Source: Albugo candida (taxonomy: Eukaryota > Oomycota > Peronosporomycetes > Albuginales > Albuginaceae). Taken from it: a stretch of 64,000 nt of DNA. Position 1 is the first letter of the stretch. The number at the start of each line of letters is the position of its first letter. This document shows positions 24,456-36,156 of this stretch, piece by piece. A program made the translations under genes and the position numbers. The notes below the pieces were generated by a model that made no database searches, had not been told where the DNA came from, and saw nothing but the letters and a program-made list of their open reading frames with translations. The stretch is from assembly GCA_905220665.1 (NCBI GenBank), contig CAJNAR010000190.1:89007-153006 (forward strand), written 5' to 3'.

Positions 24456-24603
24456 TGTTGAATCAAAGGGTTGGAAGGAGAGGCGCGACGTTAAAAGTGA
24501 AAAGTACGTTCATTAAGTTTTAGATTCCTAACTACAGTAAATGTAATAATAGAATCTCCCGCATAGCCTTCAGTGTTCAATGTGGTCTACACTTTCATCA
24601 ACA
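24456..24603 (-). repeat. 5' LTR of Copia A
   Basis: 148 bp, TG...CA ends, paired with 20251-20403. The primer binding site follows it without a gap on the minus strand. Confidence 0.9.
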
Positions 24604-24660
24604 AAACACCCTCGCTTTTTACTATACTCACCCCATGCATTTTTTTAACTAATCACATTT
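24604..24660. repeat. Left terminal inverted repeat of the MULE, inner part
   Basis: It matches the reverse complement of 34499-34556 over nearly 60 bp with a few mismatches (shared blocks CACCCTCGCTTT, CTCACCCCATGCATTTTTT). The outermost ten bases lie at 20236-20245, beyond the Copia A insertion. Confidence 0.85.
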
Positions 24661-24928
24661 CATCATTGTTCATATTTTAGTTAATCACTCTTGATCATTT
24701 GAACCAATCAAGAATCACCTAATTTTCTTTTACATTGCGAGACACGTGTAATCATCAACTCCTGTTTTTTTGCGGCCAAATTTAGAAATTTCAGTTTAGG
24801 CAGCCTGTACTTCTAACGTGACAATAACTTCTTTGTCAGCCAATCAGGGTTAGTGTACCTCAATGCCAAAATAAATTATAATGTATTTCTTGGTTATTTT
24901 CTTTTCCGCGTTCATCTTCCATTTCTAA

Positions 24929-27155
24929 TTGCAACCCGTCATTACAACCACATTGACACCACCCATAAAACGTCCACAGCAGCTCAAACTGGCCAGAGCA
25001 TCAAAAAAGTTTGAAGTGAGGCTGGTAAAGCGCTATGCGAACCTAACAATTCTAAGAGAGAAATTGCCCAACTTCCCGATTTCAACGAGCCAAAATTCCG
25101 GCCTACTGATGTGGAGGTGGGCGAAAATTTGGAGCTTGAGATCGAAGAGGCTGAGGGTTTCACTGATAATGAAGCAGACTTTGCACCACTGAAATTACAC
25201 TCTATTTCTAACCGCCCGGGTCGGTACATTAGGAGCTCATGCCGTACTCGACGACGAAAACGTGCAGAAAACCGCAATGCAGCACTTGGTTCTCGCCGAC
25301 TCGAGACATACTTTCAAGTTATAAATCAAGATGCACAGGAAAGACCAGAAAATGAGAACGAGAGCAGGCAAACTGATGACGAGGATGAGAATGATAACGA
25401 AATTGATGACAAGGTCGAGGGACACCTTGTCGCTGCAATGCTGAAGCTAGACCAGGAGACCAAACAGAAAGCTCAACATGCGCGACTGGCTGCTATAGCA
25501 TGAAAGGACTATCCTGTAAGGTGAGACTGTAATTTTTTGAGTGAGTTTATTTTTTGTATTAGCATATCATTATTTTGTTGATGCTCCATTTGTTCAGAAG
25601 CTTCAAGCCTCGGAAGTCATTTTCCAGGCAGTCGGGAAAGGATCCTGGTTTTGTCGATTGCTTCGCACTTGGTCAACAATGTATCTAGCCACTGGTGATC
25701 TTTCGAACAGCGAGCAAAGCCAGCATATCAAGTCACTCAGCCTTTTGATGAATGAAGATTTTCTTTCCAGAGTCTGATTGTATCTATGTCTAAACAAGTG
25801 CAAAATTGACGCCGCTGAATTCACCGAGCTTGTCAATCATCACATTGTTCCCAATGTAGGAAGCACCAAAGTGATTTCTGGTAAGACCGCAATTCGATGG
25901 ATGTAGAGACTTGGACTACAGTACTCTGGAGTTCGCAAAGGAATGTTCGTCGATGGTCATGAACGCCTCGACGTTCTTGAATACCGTACTATCTTCCTGA
26001 AGCGCATGGCGGATCTTGGAGTGCAGATGCCAATATTCATAGGGAAGGAGATGGAGATTGAAACCTGGCCAGTGGGAGCGCCGATAATTCTTGGAACACT
26101 AGATGAACGCACTTTCGCAGCACCCAATGGTCAGAATAATCTATGGCTTCAGGATGGGCAGAAACCACTTCGAAAAAAAGGGCTGGAAGATCAATCCATG
26201 TCAGCGAATTCTTATCTGATGTTGGGGGTTGCCTATCACTGAGTGATTTGAAGCAGCTCGAGCATCGTAGCATCCCAAAAGAAGCGTGTGCTATTATGCC
26301 CCCTGGCAAGAATCATGATGGGTGGTGGACTGGTGAAGATCTGTTCAAACAAGTGAGGGATCGTGCACTTCCAATCTTTGAGGCACAGTACCCCACATCC
26401 AAAGCCCTCTTTGCATTTGACAATGCTACAGTCATGCTTCATTTGCTTAAGATGACCTTGTCAGGAAAAGAATAAATTTGGAATCAGGAGGAAAAAAACC
26501 AAAGATGCGCAATGGGAGAATGGAAAATGGCACAGTCCAATCAATGTGCTTTCCTGATACTCACCCTGATGTTGCTCTTCAAGGTGATAGAGCTATTGAG
26601 TTGAAAGCTATCCAACTGGATCACGTTTTTTCAACTCTTCTATCTCTTTCAAGTTTGCCAAAATGATTGAAAGGGGTTTTGACTGAAAGGGGCCTGTGGA
26701 AAGATGGAATGTGCCTCCTGTGCAAAGACAAGTGCCTTGGCTCAACAATGCGCTGTGCAAGAAATAACATTGACCACGAACATAACTTCATGGAGCAGAA
26801 AGGCATGTTGGAAGAACTAATGGTCGTTCTGGACAAATGGTCATATTTTATCCAAAGTTTCACTGTGAGTTTAAAATTCGTTGAGAACTTCTGGGATGCT
26901 GCCAGGTTTTATTCTCGCAAAACTTTTGACTACAGCTGGAAAGGCCTGGTTGCCACAGTTCCTAAGGCTCTGGAATACGTCACCCTCAAAACCATTCGAC
27001 GCCATGCACAGAAATGTTTTCGATACATGGATGTATATCGGAAGGATTTGGTGAGGAAGGCTGCTGAATGCGCCGTAAAGAAATACCGATCCCACCGTCG
27101 AGTTCCCAACTCTATCATGATGGACATCAATGTGATTGGTGCAACTGATGAATGA
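24929..27155 (+). pseudogene. IS630/Tc1-mariner-like DDE transposase, broken
   Basis: Pieces in order: a Lys/Arg-rich N-terminal part and acidic linker (24929-25503); a helix-turn-helix-like segment ending in a GVRKGMFVDGHERLDVLEYR motif (about 25880-26010); a degenerate first catalytic block TLDERTF near 26095, where THDE(S/T)F is expected; GRSIHVSEFLSDV then a KN.DGWWT block in another frame (26180-26340); the second aspartate in FAFDNA near 26415; and a C-terminal part with ERGLW and VENFWDAA (26667-27155). There is an in-frame TAG near 25904 and several frameshifts. The arrangement matches the DDE endonuclease family common in oomycetes and basidiomycetes. No clear own inverted repeats were found, so nested insertion versus capture is open. 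Confidence 0.75.
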
Positions 27156-27527
27156 AACTGTGCATATATTCTTTGATTGTATCTGTAAGAAATAGCAACG
27201 AGGGTCGGCTGTTAAACCAGGAGAAAAGTGAATATAGCTTTGAATCATTTGATTGGCAACATTGGAAGACTGAACGTCCTCTAATTGGCTATCGTATTTT
27301 TGGAGTTTTTTTAGGCCGGCCAAAATTTTGCTACCCGAGCCAAATCCCTTGGACTTTCTTGGTTTTAGAATTCCCATATCTTCGCCAAAAAAAACCCAGA
27401 AATATATCTGAGTCTGTAATCTTCAAGCCTTTTATCTCTAGTTTCGTATGACAGAGCCAGATTTCGATCAAGAAAAATCCTACTGGCTGTGATAAGGCCC
27501 GAACGAACCCTTAGATAGTAGATGGTT

Positions 27528-29543
27528 ATTGATGCCCCGCACTATATCGGTTGACACTGAAATCTACCGCCAATCATCTACCTTCCCGCAAAATGTCTAT
27601 CATAATCCTCCTGGACCTGACGTGGATCTTTATCGAGGACGGTGAAACAAGTAATCAGAGCTGCGGCACTCTCTGACGGCTTACCAGTGAAAGTTGCACG
27701 ATCCAGAAAAGCCGGAAAGCGTCCTTAGAACGAAGTGCGAGTAAAAGTTTAAAGTGCGAGCATGCTGGTACTCATCACGACCCAGATCGCCCCAGAACGC
27801 AAGGAAACGAAGCCATAAATGTTTTAACTGTATTTTACACGTCACTTCAAAGCGCAGGGAGCCAGGGGCTTGGCAGTTAGAGATAGATAATAGAACTCAC
27901 AACCATGACCTTGTGCATCTTAGTGCACATTCTCTGTACGCAGGCTTGGAAATACTGCACGTCAGCAGGTGTCTTTACTTCACAATGCTGCTGTCCCTGC
28001 CAGAGCAATCTTTTCAATGATTCAGGTAAATGATCAATCTTGTTGTGCTACAGTTAAAATATGGTAATAACATCACGCAAGCTTTACGCAGAGACGTTCT
28101 TGCTGGGCGCACACCTTTGGAAGCTCTACTTGATAAATTGTTAGTATGTCTCCATCCAGAGTTACATCGTGTTCACAGAGATGGCACAAATCAATTGACT
28201 GCTCTTCTGGTTCTTCCTAATTCCAGCAAAGAAATTACCGAGCATTTTTGTGCAAACAAAATCTGGATTTTAGACTGCACATACAACACTGAACGTTTTA
28301 ACTTGCCTGTGTTGTATGGTGTAGGGATTGTATCAAGCAATGATTCTTTTACCCTATTTTATTGTTTCTTGACAGGAGACACAGAGCAGGATTACACTTG
28401 GACATTGAATTCTTTTCAGTCAATTTCTCATTTAACCATACTTGAAAATTTGATGTTTGTCACGGATCGGGAACTTGCGCTCATGAACGCCCTTGGGACT
28501 GTACTCCCTGCAAGCCCAAATTTGATCTGAAAATGGCACATCTGGACTAGTTTGGTTGCTAATTTACAAAACAATCGAAACATTCTGGTGGGGGAAAGCG
28601 GGGACACGTTTTCATCAGATTGGAGGAAGCTAATGGACTCACCAAACCTGAAAGGATTACGGAACAAATCTAGAAAAAATGCACGATTTTTTCATACTTG
28701 AAACAATCATGCACCAGCTCGAACGAACATGGTTAGCATACAAAGAGAAAGTTGGTGCTGATATTTTATTTTCATCATTATCAACCTGCTATCCTAACTT
28801 AATTTTAATTCATCTTTTGTAGTTTATTTCTGTATGGACCAGCAGTGTAAACCACTTTGGTCAAACTTCTAGCTCGCGAGAAGAAGGGATGCATGCAACA
28901 TGGAAAAAATACATCGGTAAAATTCAGGTGATTTTCTGTCTGTTTACAATTAGATCAGGCTTTCCTGTGAGCATCAATTCAAGAGAATTCAGAATAACAA
29001 TACAATTCAATCCACTGCGTCGACACAGTAACATTCGGAAATCTAATTGGCATGGAGTTCGACGAGAGACATCAAAGCATGCATTGAGTATAGCCCGAAA
29101 CAACAATAGCGAATTACCAGGGACCACTTGCACCGGTGTTCATCAGCAGGCCCTAGGCATACCATGTGAGCATGAATTTGGTCAGCTAATTCAACACAAC
29201 ACAACACTTGCAAAAAAGCCTTTGACTCACAATGGTGGCTCAAGCAGGAAACCCTAATCAACCTATGGTGGCCAATCTATAGCACTATTAAAAAAAGACA
29301 GGAAAAGTTTGACTTGCTAACTTTGGGGCTACCTCATCGGCAATATCACATTTACAATTCAATATGTGAACAATTAAAAAACACAGCAATCCAAAATCCT
29401 TCGACAATCTGGGAAGAGTCAGGCCATCAAGTTCACTGAATCATTCAACAGAAAGGGAAATTTCAGCTTTTGAATATGTCCAGGCAGAAGATCAAACTCG
29501 GGTTTCTAATCCACAAACCCGTCGCCTTCCCAGATACAGCATT
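27528..29543 (+). pseudogene. MULE transposase, broken and interrupted by Copia B
   Basis: An N-terminal FAR1/WRKY-GCM1-type DNA-binding remnant lies at about 27700-27960 (Cys residues and TRTHNH-like spacing). The transposase core at 28030-28530 has an ILDCTYNT block and a VTDRELALMNAL block that hold the two aspartates. A SWIM-type zinc finger remnant (C...GIPCEHE) is near 29130-29180. The frame then runs to 29543, where Copia B is inserted. Removing the insertion and one target copy, the frame continues at 34407 into a CCHC-like zinc knuckle. Stops near 28530 and 28700-28870 and a frameshift after 29257 make it non-functional. Confidence 0.8.
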
Positions 29544-29738
29544 TATCGTAAATGCCGCACAGAATGGAAAGCTGCTTCAATGAAGGGAGGCAAAAATAGA
29601 GGTAATTATATTATACATGACTGTTAAACCACCGCGTTGGGACAGTCCATAGCGGAAGATATACGATACCACTATTTAGATTCTTGCGTCGTTTTACCAA
29701 ACGTCCGACGGATCGCAATGTGGGGTCGTTACTTTACA
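29544..29738 (-). repeat. 3' LTR of Copia B
   Basis: Starts TATCGTAAATGCCGCACAG on the plus strand and ends TTTACA. It matches 34171-34401 with many substitutions and lacks about 30 bp present there. The minus strand just before it is purine-rich (GAGGAAGGAG), fitting a polypurine tract. Confidence 0.85.
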
Positions 29739-32700
29739 ATACTCCTTCCTCACGGCGCCGTGATTTTGTTACCTCAATTCATGTCTTGATCCTTGCCTGT
29801 TTCGCGTATCAACGAACATAGCCCCATCAATTGTTGTAGTCGAATAGCGTTAATGCCTTCGTAAGCAAATCAGCCGCCATCTCTTCGGTGTCCACATAAC
29901 ATGGCTTTACGATGCCCCATTTAGCAAAAGCTTTGATGAACTTGAGCTTAATGTAGATATGCCTGGCTCACGTCGAGCTTATTTCATTTTCCATCTCTCG
30001 GATGGCTGCTTGATTGTCTATCTCCATCTGGATAGGTAACTCCACGTTTATCCCTACTTCAATGATTAGCTCGCTTAATCCCAGAAGCTGTTGACCGGCA
30101 TGTGAAGCCGACGTGAACTCTGCTTCCATAGTCGATAGCGATACTGATGCCTGCTTACGGCATTTCCAGCCCACTTTCATGTCACCCACACAAAAGATCG
30201 CTCCGCTCACCGACTTGCGGCTAATCTTATCCCATGCAAAGTACGCATCGGTTGCGCTTGAAAGTTGCACAGTAGTGATTTGCTGAGACTTTTCCTGTCC
30301 AAGCTGAAACTTGACGTTCTTGGCTCCTTTCAAATACATGGCAATTCTTTTGTTCAATTGTTAGTCGGTTATCGTAGGAGCGTGGGCTCGACGCGTAGCT
30401 CGGTGCACCGCATACGCAATGTCCGGTAGTGTTCATCGAGCCAACCATAACAGTGTTCCCACGATTGAATGAAAGTGTTTAAGTGATGCTGATCTGACTG
30501 GCCCATCCGCTGGCAGGATCGGGTCGGCTTTCTTCATGTCAGTATCATGGTCGAGCCCTGTGGGTTTCATCCCGTGTGTGTATCTTGTAGGCCGAGCTTT
30601 GATAGTAGCTCATCTATCATTTGTTCTTGGTCAATTCTATAACCAAATTCCGGAAAACGAGTAAGTCGCATCCCTAGAAACTTGCTAACGACGCCCAAGT
30701 CATTGCTCTAGAGCGTTACCAATTGTTTAAACACACCATCCACTCGAATATTCGATGCCCCGGTCAGTAGCAAATCGTCAACATATACTCCGACGAAAGT
30801 CTCTCCATCGGGATCTCCTTTTTAATAGAGGCACGAGTCTGTGACAAATTGTACTAATCCGACACGAAGTACCTCTGAATGTAGAAGTTGCGCCCACAGT
30901 CTTCCAGTTTGTTTTAATCCGTAAAGGCTGCGCTGAAGTCGAAGCGTGACTTGTTTTGTTTGCTGAGCAACGCAACGCTGTAGCTCCTTCTCACTCACTT
31001 CCATTCCTTGTGGAACGTATAGGTAAATGTCCAGATACAGTTCAGTAGAAGCCTTGACATACGCATTAGACACGTCCCCATGAAGCGTCGGTAGACCCCA
31101 TATCTCGGATAGTGCAAGGATAACCTTTCCAGTCGTCATGTCCATAACGGCGGGGATGTTAGTGTGGAGTTTTTACTAAAGGACTGTTTATTCCCGCCCG
31201 CCACCATGCGTGATTTGTAGCGCTCGACGTTTTCGCTAGCGTCTGTTTCTATCTTAAACACCCAATTTGCGTGAAGAGAGCGCATTTCATCCTTGCGCAA
31301 TACTATCTCCCTTACGTGTCATTGGCCTTTAGCGAATCTATATCCGACTCAGCAGCGCGTTCCCACTCCTCAAACTTAAACTTTTCACTATTCATGGCTT
31401 CTCTCCAATTCTTCGGATCCGCACGATAAAGAGCACCTATAATCTCGCGTGCGGGATCTTTGTCCCATTATATATCGTCCTCATGTTCATTGCTGGCTGA
31501 TTGACTGAAGTTTTCTTCAGATTACTTCTTCTTCCGCCACGCTTGCCGCGCTTCGTGAAGTTTCTCGTTACCACTCCCAGCTCCTCCCGATGTGCAACAT
31601 CGCTGGTTGTTTCTGTCTGTATGTAACATAGAGCGTCCATCTCAGATGCTGATTCGACGCTCATGTCAATGGGATTAGGGGTAGTCTTGTTGTTAGCTTC
31701 TTCCGCGTTGTTTTCATTTATGTTGTTCGCACCGCGCGATCCTTAGTAACCAGTACCTAGTACCCTTTTACTTTGTCACTCTTGCCAATGATAAGTTCTT
31801 TCTCTCCACGCCGATCAACGGGCTTGTGTTTCGGGTTCCGGATTGCGGTGCACGGGGAGCCAAAAATAACAATATCCGTCAGCTTTATGCTGGAACCTGT
31901 CATAACTTCAATCGGCGAAGCACGATTCTCATCTTCTCGCGTCGGGCTGCGTTTGAGAATGCAAGACGCATATTCTGCAGCGTCACCCCGAAAACTCAAT
32001 GGTAGCGCCCATCCAAAAATCATGGATCGCACCTTGTCCATGACTATTGATGCAGACGCTCCGCCTTCCCGATCGACGCTTGATTCCCCGCTCTCGATAC
32101 CTGACGTCGCACTCCGAATTTTTCACAAAACGGATCAACGACCCTATACTCGCCTCCACCATCGGTGCGTAGGCAGTGAGTCCTACAGTTAAAGTGCTTC
32201 TTAAAGTATACGAGAAACATCTCGAATGACTTGGTCGCCTTGTCCCTCGTTTTTGCCAGAAATACACGGCAGTAGTTGCTTTTGTGATCCACGAAATTAA
32301 TAAGGTACCTGTTTCCACACCTGTCGATTGGATTGATTGGACCCTTGATATCTCTACAGATAACGCCCCCTACTCGTTCGATAGGAGAATTTATGCACGC
32401 TGGACTTTCTTTACTCGTGATAATTATGCCACTCTCTGAGGCGTTTGCCATCCATCCTCTCAATGGTGTCATAAGTCAGATGTGCAAATCGCAAGTGATA
32501 TCCAGTAGACTTCCCACATGTGCATCGGGGATTGTGAATTGACAGCTTCAGCGATAGCTACGAATATGCACTCTTCAGCTTTACAGGCAACCGGTCCAAC
32601 TACATCCTCGGTCACAACACGTACCAGAAATACGTTATTGTGTTCTTGTCAACATCGAAGATCTTAAAACCTTCGCTGCGTCGGACCATCGAGCGCGTGT

Positions 32701-34166
32701 GCGTCCATCATAACGAATGTCATAACCTTTTTCTTCAATTTTTCCATATGAAAGTATATCCCACGGAAGATTTTCCGAGTAGTAGACGTCGCCAAGTTTG
32801 ATGCTATGAGGATCACCATCGACGCGTACTACTAAATCGCTGTTTCCTTTGAGCTGCATTTTTAGACTCTCTCCATTCGGAAGCAGGCATATTTCATCAC
32901 ATTCTTTTGTATTGTAAAGTTGTGATGGTGTCTTCACCAGGTGACGACTCGATCCACTATCCAAAATCCATTGACATGTGGCGTCGGCATTGTCTGCAAC
33001 TGCCAGCGCAAAATCCTTCTTGACTTCTTGCTTGCAGTCGCGTTTGTAATGACCTTCTTTTCCTCACTTGAAACAGGCACCTGGTTTCCTCCTTTGCGCT
33101 CTTCACTATTTCTAAGTCGTCCAACATTAGTGCTTCTAACAGCCGTAATCGTCGGCTTGCTTCGGAGAATGATTGGATCATTAAGCTGTGACAAATAGAC
33201 CAGTTCCTCTACATGTCGCAAGTAATCTTCACGCTGAGGATTTAGTCGTGCCAATAACACGCCCTGAAAGTCACTCCATGAGATGGCGAACTTGTCAATA
33301 TTTTCGAGAGCTTGTTCGTGAGCACCACCGACAGAATCCCTCAAAGCCATCAGTTACAGCATGTGGTCATTGCACGATACAGTCTCCTTTTTCTTCGATG
33401 CGAAGAGCTTGAACGCTTGTGACTTAGAAATTGGGGGATCGCACTTGGTGTTCAGTCGGTCCATTGAGTACCAATTTTGGGGGTTCTCCTTGTACCAGAT
33501 GTCCACCTGGCTATGAATGTGTTGTCCAGCTTTAACGGATAGATGCCTACCGAGAATGTCAAGCTATATTCCTTAAGTCCGCATGCACCCACTGAGGTCT
33601 TCACCAATCTTGACCTGCCGCAGAAACCGTTTCCCCCAGGGTCCGAACCCTGACCCGAGGCTTGGGTACACCTCATTGCCGTCGAAGTTTTTGATGGCAA
33701 GCTTCAGGTCCCTTATCTGCAGGGATCTTTGAGGTGCAAAGTACGACGGTGCTGGCACTGACCTGTATAATGGAACCGTCGGTGGCTGCATGGGTACTCT
33801 CTGTCTGCCACCTTCCTCACTCAATCGTTGATGCCCCTGTCCTGTAGCGTGATGTCGCGCTGGAATCCGTACCGACTCGTCTTCAAGCAAGGATATCGTC
33901 ATATTCCGGCCAGGTCCCGCGCCTGTCTCCGCATAAGCGCGAAAAGTGCTGCTACCGGCGGACACGACCGAAGCTTGGTCATCCCCTAACCTCCGAGCTG
34001 CAAGACTGGTGAGGCGAGCTCCAATGTTACCTTTCAGTTTAGTGATCACATCCAGCAGCCTTGGCATGTTCTCATCCGCACTTGAAACCGTACTGGCTCC
34101 ATCGTTGTTGGTGTGAGACGCTTGGGCTTGATCTGGAGCAACTTGTTCCATAGGGGTAGGGCTCAT
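29739..34166 (-). pseudogene. Copia B gag-pol, broken
   Basis: From 34166 down: a gag N-terminal ORF to 33573 (197 residues from the ATG in the primer site), further gag in shifted frames to about 32940, protease motif DSGSSRHL near 32950, integrase core 32472-32044 with RDIKGP, LRTDGGGEY and the later GKAER glutamate, integrase C-terminal part 32041-31757, reverse transcriptase 31145-30822 with the downstream VDDLL region near 30770, and RNase H 30357-29968 with STMEAEF. Frameshifts and stops separate most domains. The order is diagnostic of Ty1/Copia. Confidence 0.88.
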
Positions 34167-34170
34167 AACC
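34157..34170 (-). other. Primer binding site of Copia B overlapping the gag start
   Basis: GGTTATGAGCCC follows the 5' LTR directly on the minus strand, identical to Copia A over 12 bases although the elements are otherwise very different. The ATG at 34166-34164 opens a 197-codon gag ORF. Confidence 0.65.
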
Positions 34171-34401
34171 TATCGTAAATGCCGCACAGAATGGAGAGTT
34201 TCTTCAATGAAGGGAGGAAAAAAATACAAGTAAGCATATTATCCATGACTGTTGGTTTCTCTTTCTACGGCCTTCCTTGATTACGAAACCACCGCATCAA
34301 GACAGTCCCAACGGGAGGTATACGAAACCACTCTTTAGATCCTTTGATCTTTTCTCCAAAACGTCCGGCGGATGGCAATGAGGAGTCGTTATTTTCGAAC
34401 A
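34171..34401 (-). repeat. 5' LTR of Copia B
   Basis: 231 bp. On the minus strand it begins TGTTCGAAAATAACG and ends ACGATA, so the end is not a standard CA. Pairs with 29544-29738. Confidence 0.85.
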
Positions 34402-34406
34402 GTATT

Positions 34407-34439
34407 TGTCAAGCAACAGGACATAATGCCAGGAGCTGC
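34407..34439 (+). pseudogene. Zinc knuckle of the MULE transposase, cut off by Copia B
   Basis: Reads CQATGHNARSC, a C-X4-H-X4-C zinc knuckle; with the residues before the insertion the first Cys position is Tyr. It lies in the same frame as 29460-29543 once the Copia and one 5-bp target copy are removed. This proves that the two halves were one gene. Confidence 0.75.
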
Positions 34440-34498
34440 GTCCTGCATCAAGTTCAACTTTTATCAAATCAATCATGATTATAAATGAATGACTAAAT

Positions 34499-34571
34499 TG
34501 ACGAAATATGATGGGTTAAAAAATGCATGGGGTGAGCTCAGTAGAAAGCGAGGGTGAGCTTAGCAATCCCC
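34499..34571. repeat. Right terminal inverted repeat of the MULE
   Basis: The reverse complement begins GGGGATTGCTAAGCTCACCC and matches the left end (20236-20245 plus 24604-24660). The octamer TTTTTCAA follows directly. Confidence 0.85.
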
Positions 34572-34579
34572 TTTTTCAA
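34572..34579. repeat. Right 8-bp target site duplication of the MULE
   Basis: TTTTTCAA, identical to 20228-20235. Confidence 0.85.
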
Positions 34580-36156
34580 TACTAGCGACAATTTTGACAT
34601 GATGCGAGGTCCTCACACTCAGTGACTATTATTGGAAAAAATAATGCGTTCGACGAAGTCTACTCATCCCGATCCTTTGAACCCTTTCACCAAAACTGGC
34701 GTAGTGGTCTCGGCATCAACTTTTTTTAGGACACACAAGCATCCTTATCAGATCATTCGGATGGTGACACAAAACACGACACGGCGCGAGTACCGTATGA
34801 CATCACACAAAAGACCAAGCTATCTTCAAGATCGAATCCATGGATCATATACCTATTACATTCGATGCTGTTTCTATTAATCGACCTAACGTGAACTGAG
34901 GTATTATATCATGCAACGATGAAGTTTACGGAGACAGCCGAGAGACTGCACTGACACCTTATTGATCAGATGCATAATTATTCATCTTGTCCGAGGGATA
35001 TTTGGTCACTTGAGTATTAGTGTCTCCAGGGTGCAATCGTCCCGATGCTAATTGCATGAGAAGGACAGCGTTGATGCAACCTATATCATAATCATTATTG
35101 ATGAATACACCTGACTTACGATAAAACTCTAAGCACGAATTGATGCATTTTTGACGAACTATTTGATTGTGTAGCATTCCAGCAATAATCACGGTTTAGG
35201 AAAGGGGGCCATCGAAACAGGATATTTCTTATAGTGGGATAAATTAGAGCCTTTGTTCCTAAGCGATCAAGTCAAAAATAATTGAATGTCTGAAGAGTCA
35301 AATAGTCCTCGATTCTTTGACGAGACAAATCAAATTTATAACGAGAACTACGATGCATTTTACATCCACATTCATAAACAGAGATGCTGATTCGCTGATT
35401 CGAGGAAACGATTTTGGTGGATTTTTTAAGCATCATAGTCGTTTTTTACGATGCGAGCTTTACTCAAGATTTTGGTATCTCTATAACGCCACTTTTTAAC
35501 GACTTGTCCAAATGTACAGGCCTTGGTTTAACGATTTGAGGCCTTGCGAACAAGTGGATGTATGATATGTCGTGGTCCAAGTGCGGGGTGCAAACGCGAC
35601 GGAACGTGGCTTCTGTTTATAATCTTGCACTCTCGTCAGCAAATCACAAAACAAAGCAAAAAAAGTTAATAAAGATAAATGACTGATGATATGTGCACGT
35701 TCGCAGTTGTCTTGATACCTCAAAGCCGGGACTCAATGAGCGCAACTATCAGTAAAGCAAAGTAATCTCGAGTTTGACATAATTACGACGGCAACTGCCA
35801 AATGTTGGAAGTAAATGTTAGCTGCTTTAATTGCAATGAGTTCCTATTTGACTGGCAATCCAATGGTCTGGATGGATTCCTTAAATTTTAATAGTGCATG
35901 TTCGCCAGTTGCTTCTTGTTTCAATGAGTCATCAATCTATATTAAAAAGTACATAATATTTGGTAAACGCCGAAAGAGTCCTTTGCCAAGAGAAAAAAAT
36001 CTCAAGGAACGTAATCAATCACGGATCGTGAATCTTTGTGTTCTAGTACACGTCTTTTCGCTCCATTTGCTCCGATTGATCACGCATTGTTCTTAGTATA
36101 TGTCCCAACCATACCAACTTTTGTAAGAAGACGGATTAGGATCGAGGCGCCATAAT
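34580..36156. other. Gene-poor region with one protein-like minus ORF
   Basis: The minus ORF 34959-35192 (77 residues) has ordinary protein composition (Cys, Asn, Leu and Gly spread evenly) but no signal peptide, no known motif and no homologue in the window. It may be an exon remnant. The other short ORFs look random. No repeats recognised. Confidence 0.3.

Larger units (their letters stand above)
20251..24603 (-). mobile_element. Copia A: Ty1/Copia LTR retrotransposon, degenerate
   Basis: LTRs 20251-20403 and 24456-24603 bound a minus-strand gag-pol remnant. The flanks AAACT (20246-20250) and AAACA (24604-24608) are a near-perfect 5-bp target duplication inside the left inverted repeat of the MULE, so this element inserted after the MULE. 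The primer binding site and polypurine tract are recognisable. Domain order gag, protease, integrase, reverse transcriptase, RNase H is that of Ty1/Copia. Stops and frameshifts make it non-autonomous. Confidence 0.92.
29544..34401 (-). mobile_element. Copia B: Ty1/Copia LTR retrotransposon, degenerate
   Basis: LTRs 29544-29738 and 34171-34401 enclose a minus-strand gag-pol remnant. The flanks GCATT (29539-29543) and GTATT (34402-34406) are a 4-of-5 target duplication. The insertion lies within the MULE transposase frame, directly in front of its zinc knuckle. The element differs from Copia A in sequence throughout but shares the unusual primer site. LTR divergence and coding breaks show an old insertion. 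Confidence 0.92.
20236..34571. mobile_element. MULE DNA transposon, 14.3 kb as found, about 5.1 kb without two nested Copia elements
   Basis: Ends: the left inverted repeat is 20236-20245 continuing at 24604-24660 (interrupted by Copia A); the right one is 34499-34571. Read inward, the two share GCTAA, CACCCTCGCTTT and CTCACCCCATGCATTTTTT. A perfect 8-bp duplication TTTTTCAA flanks the ends. The interior holds an IS630-like transposase pseudogene (24929-27155) and a MULE transposase pseudogene (27528-29543 plus 34407-34439). Copia A lies in the left repeat and Copia B in the transposase. All coding parts are broken, so the element is dead. The 8-bp duplication and the zinc knuckle next to the right repeat assign it to Mutator-like rather than Tc1-like transposition. 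Confidence 0.85.
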
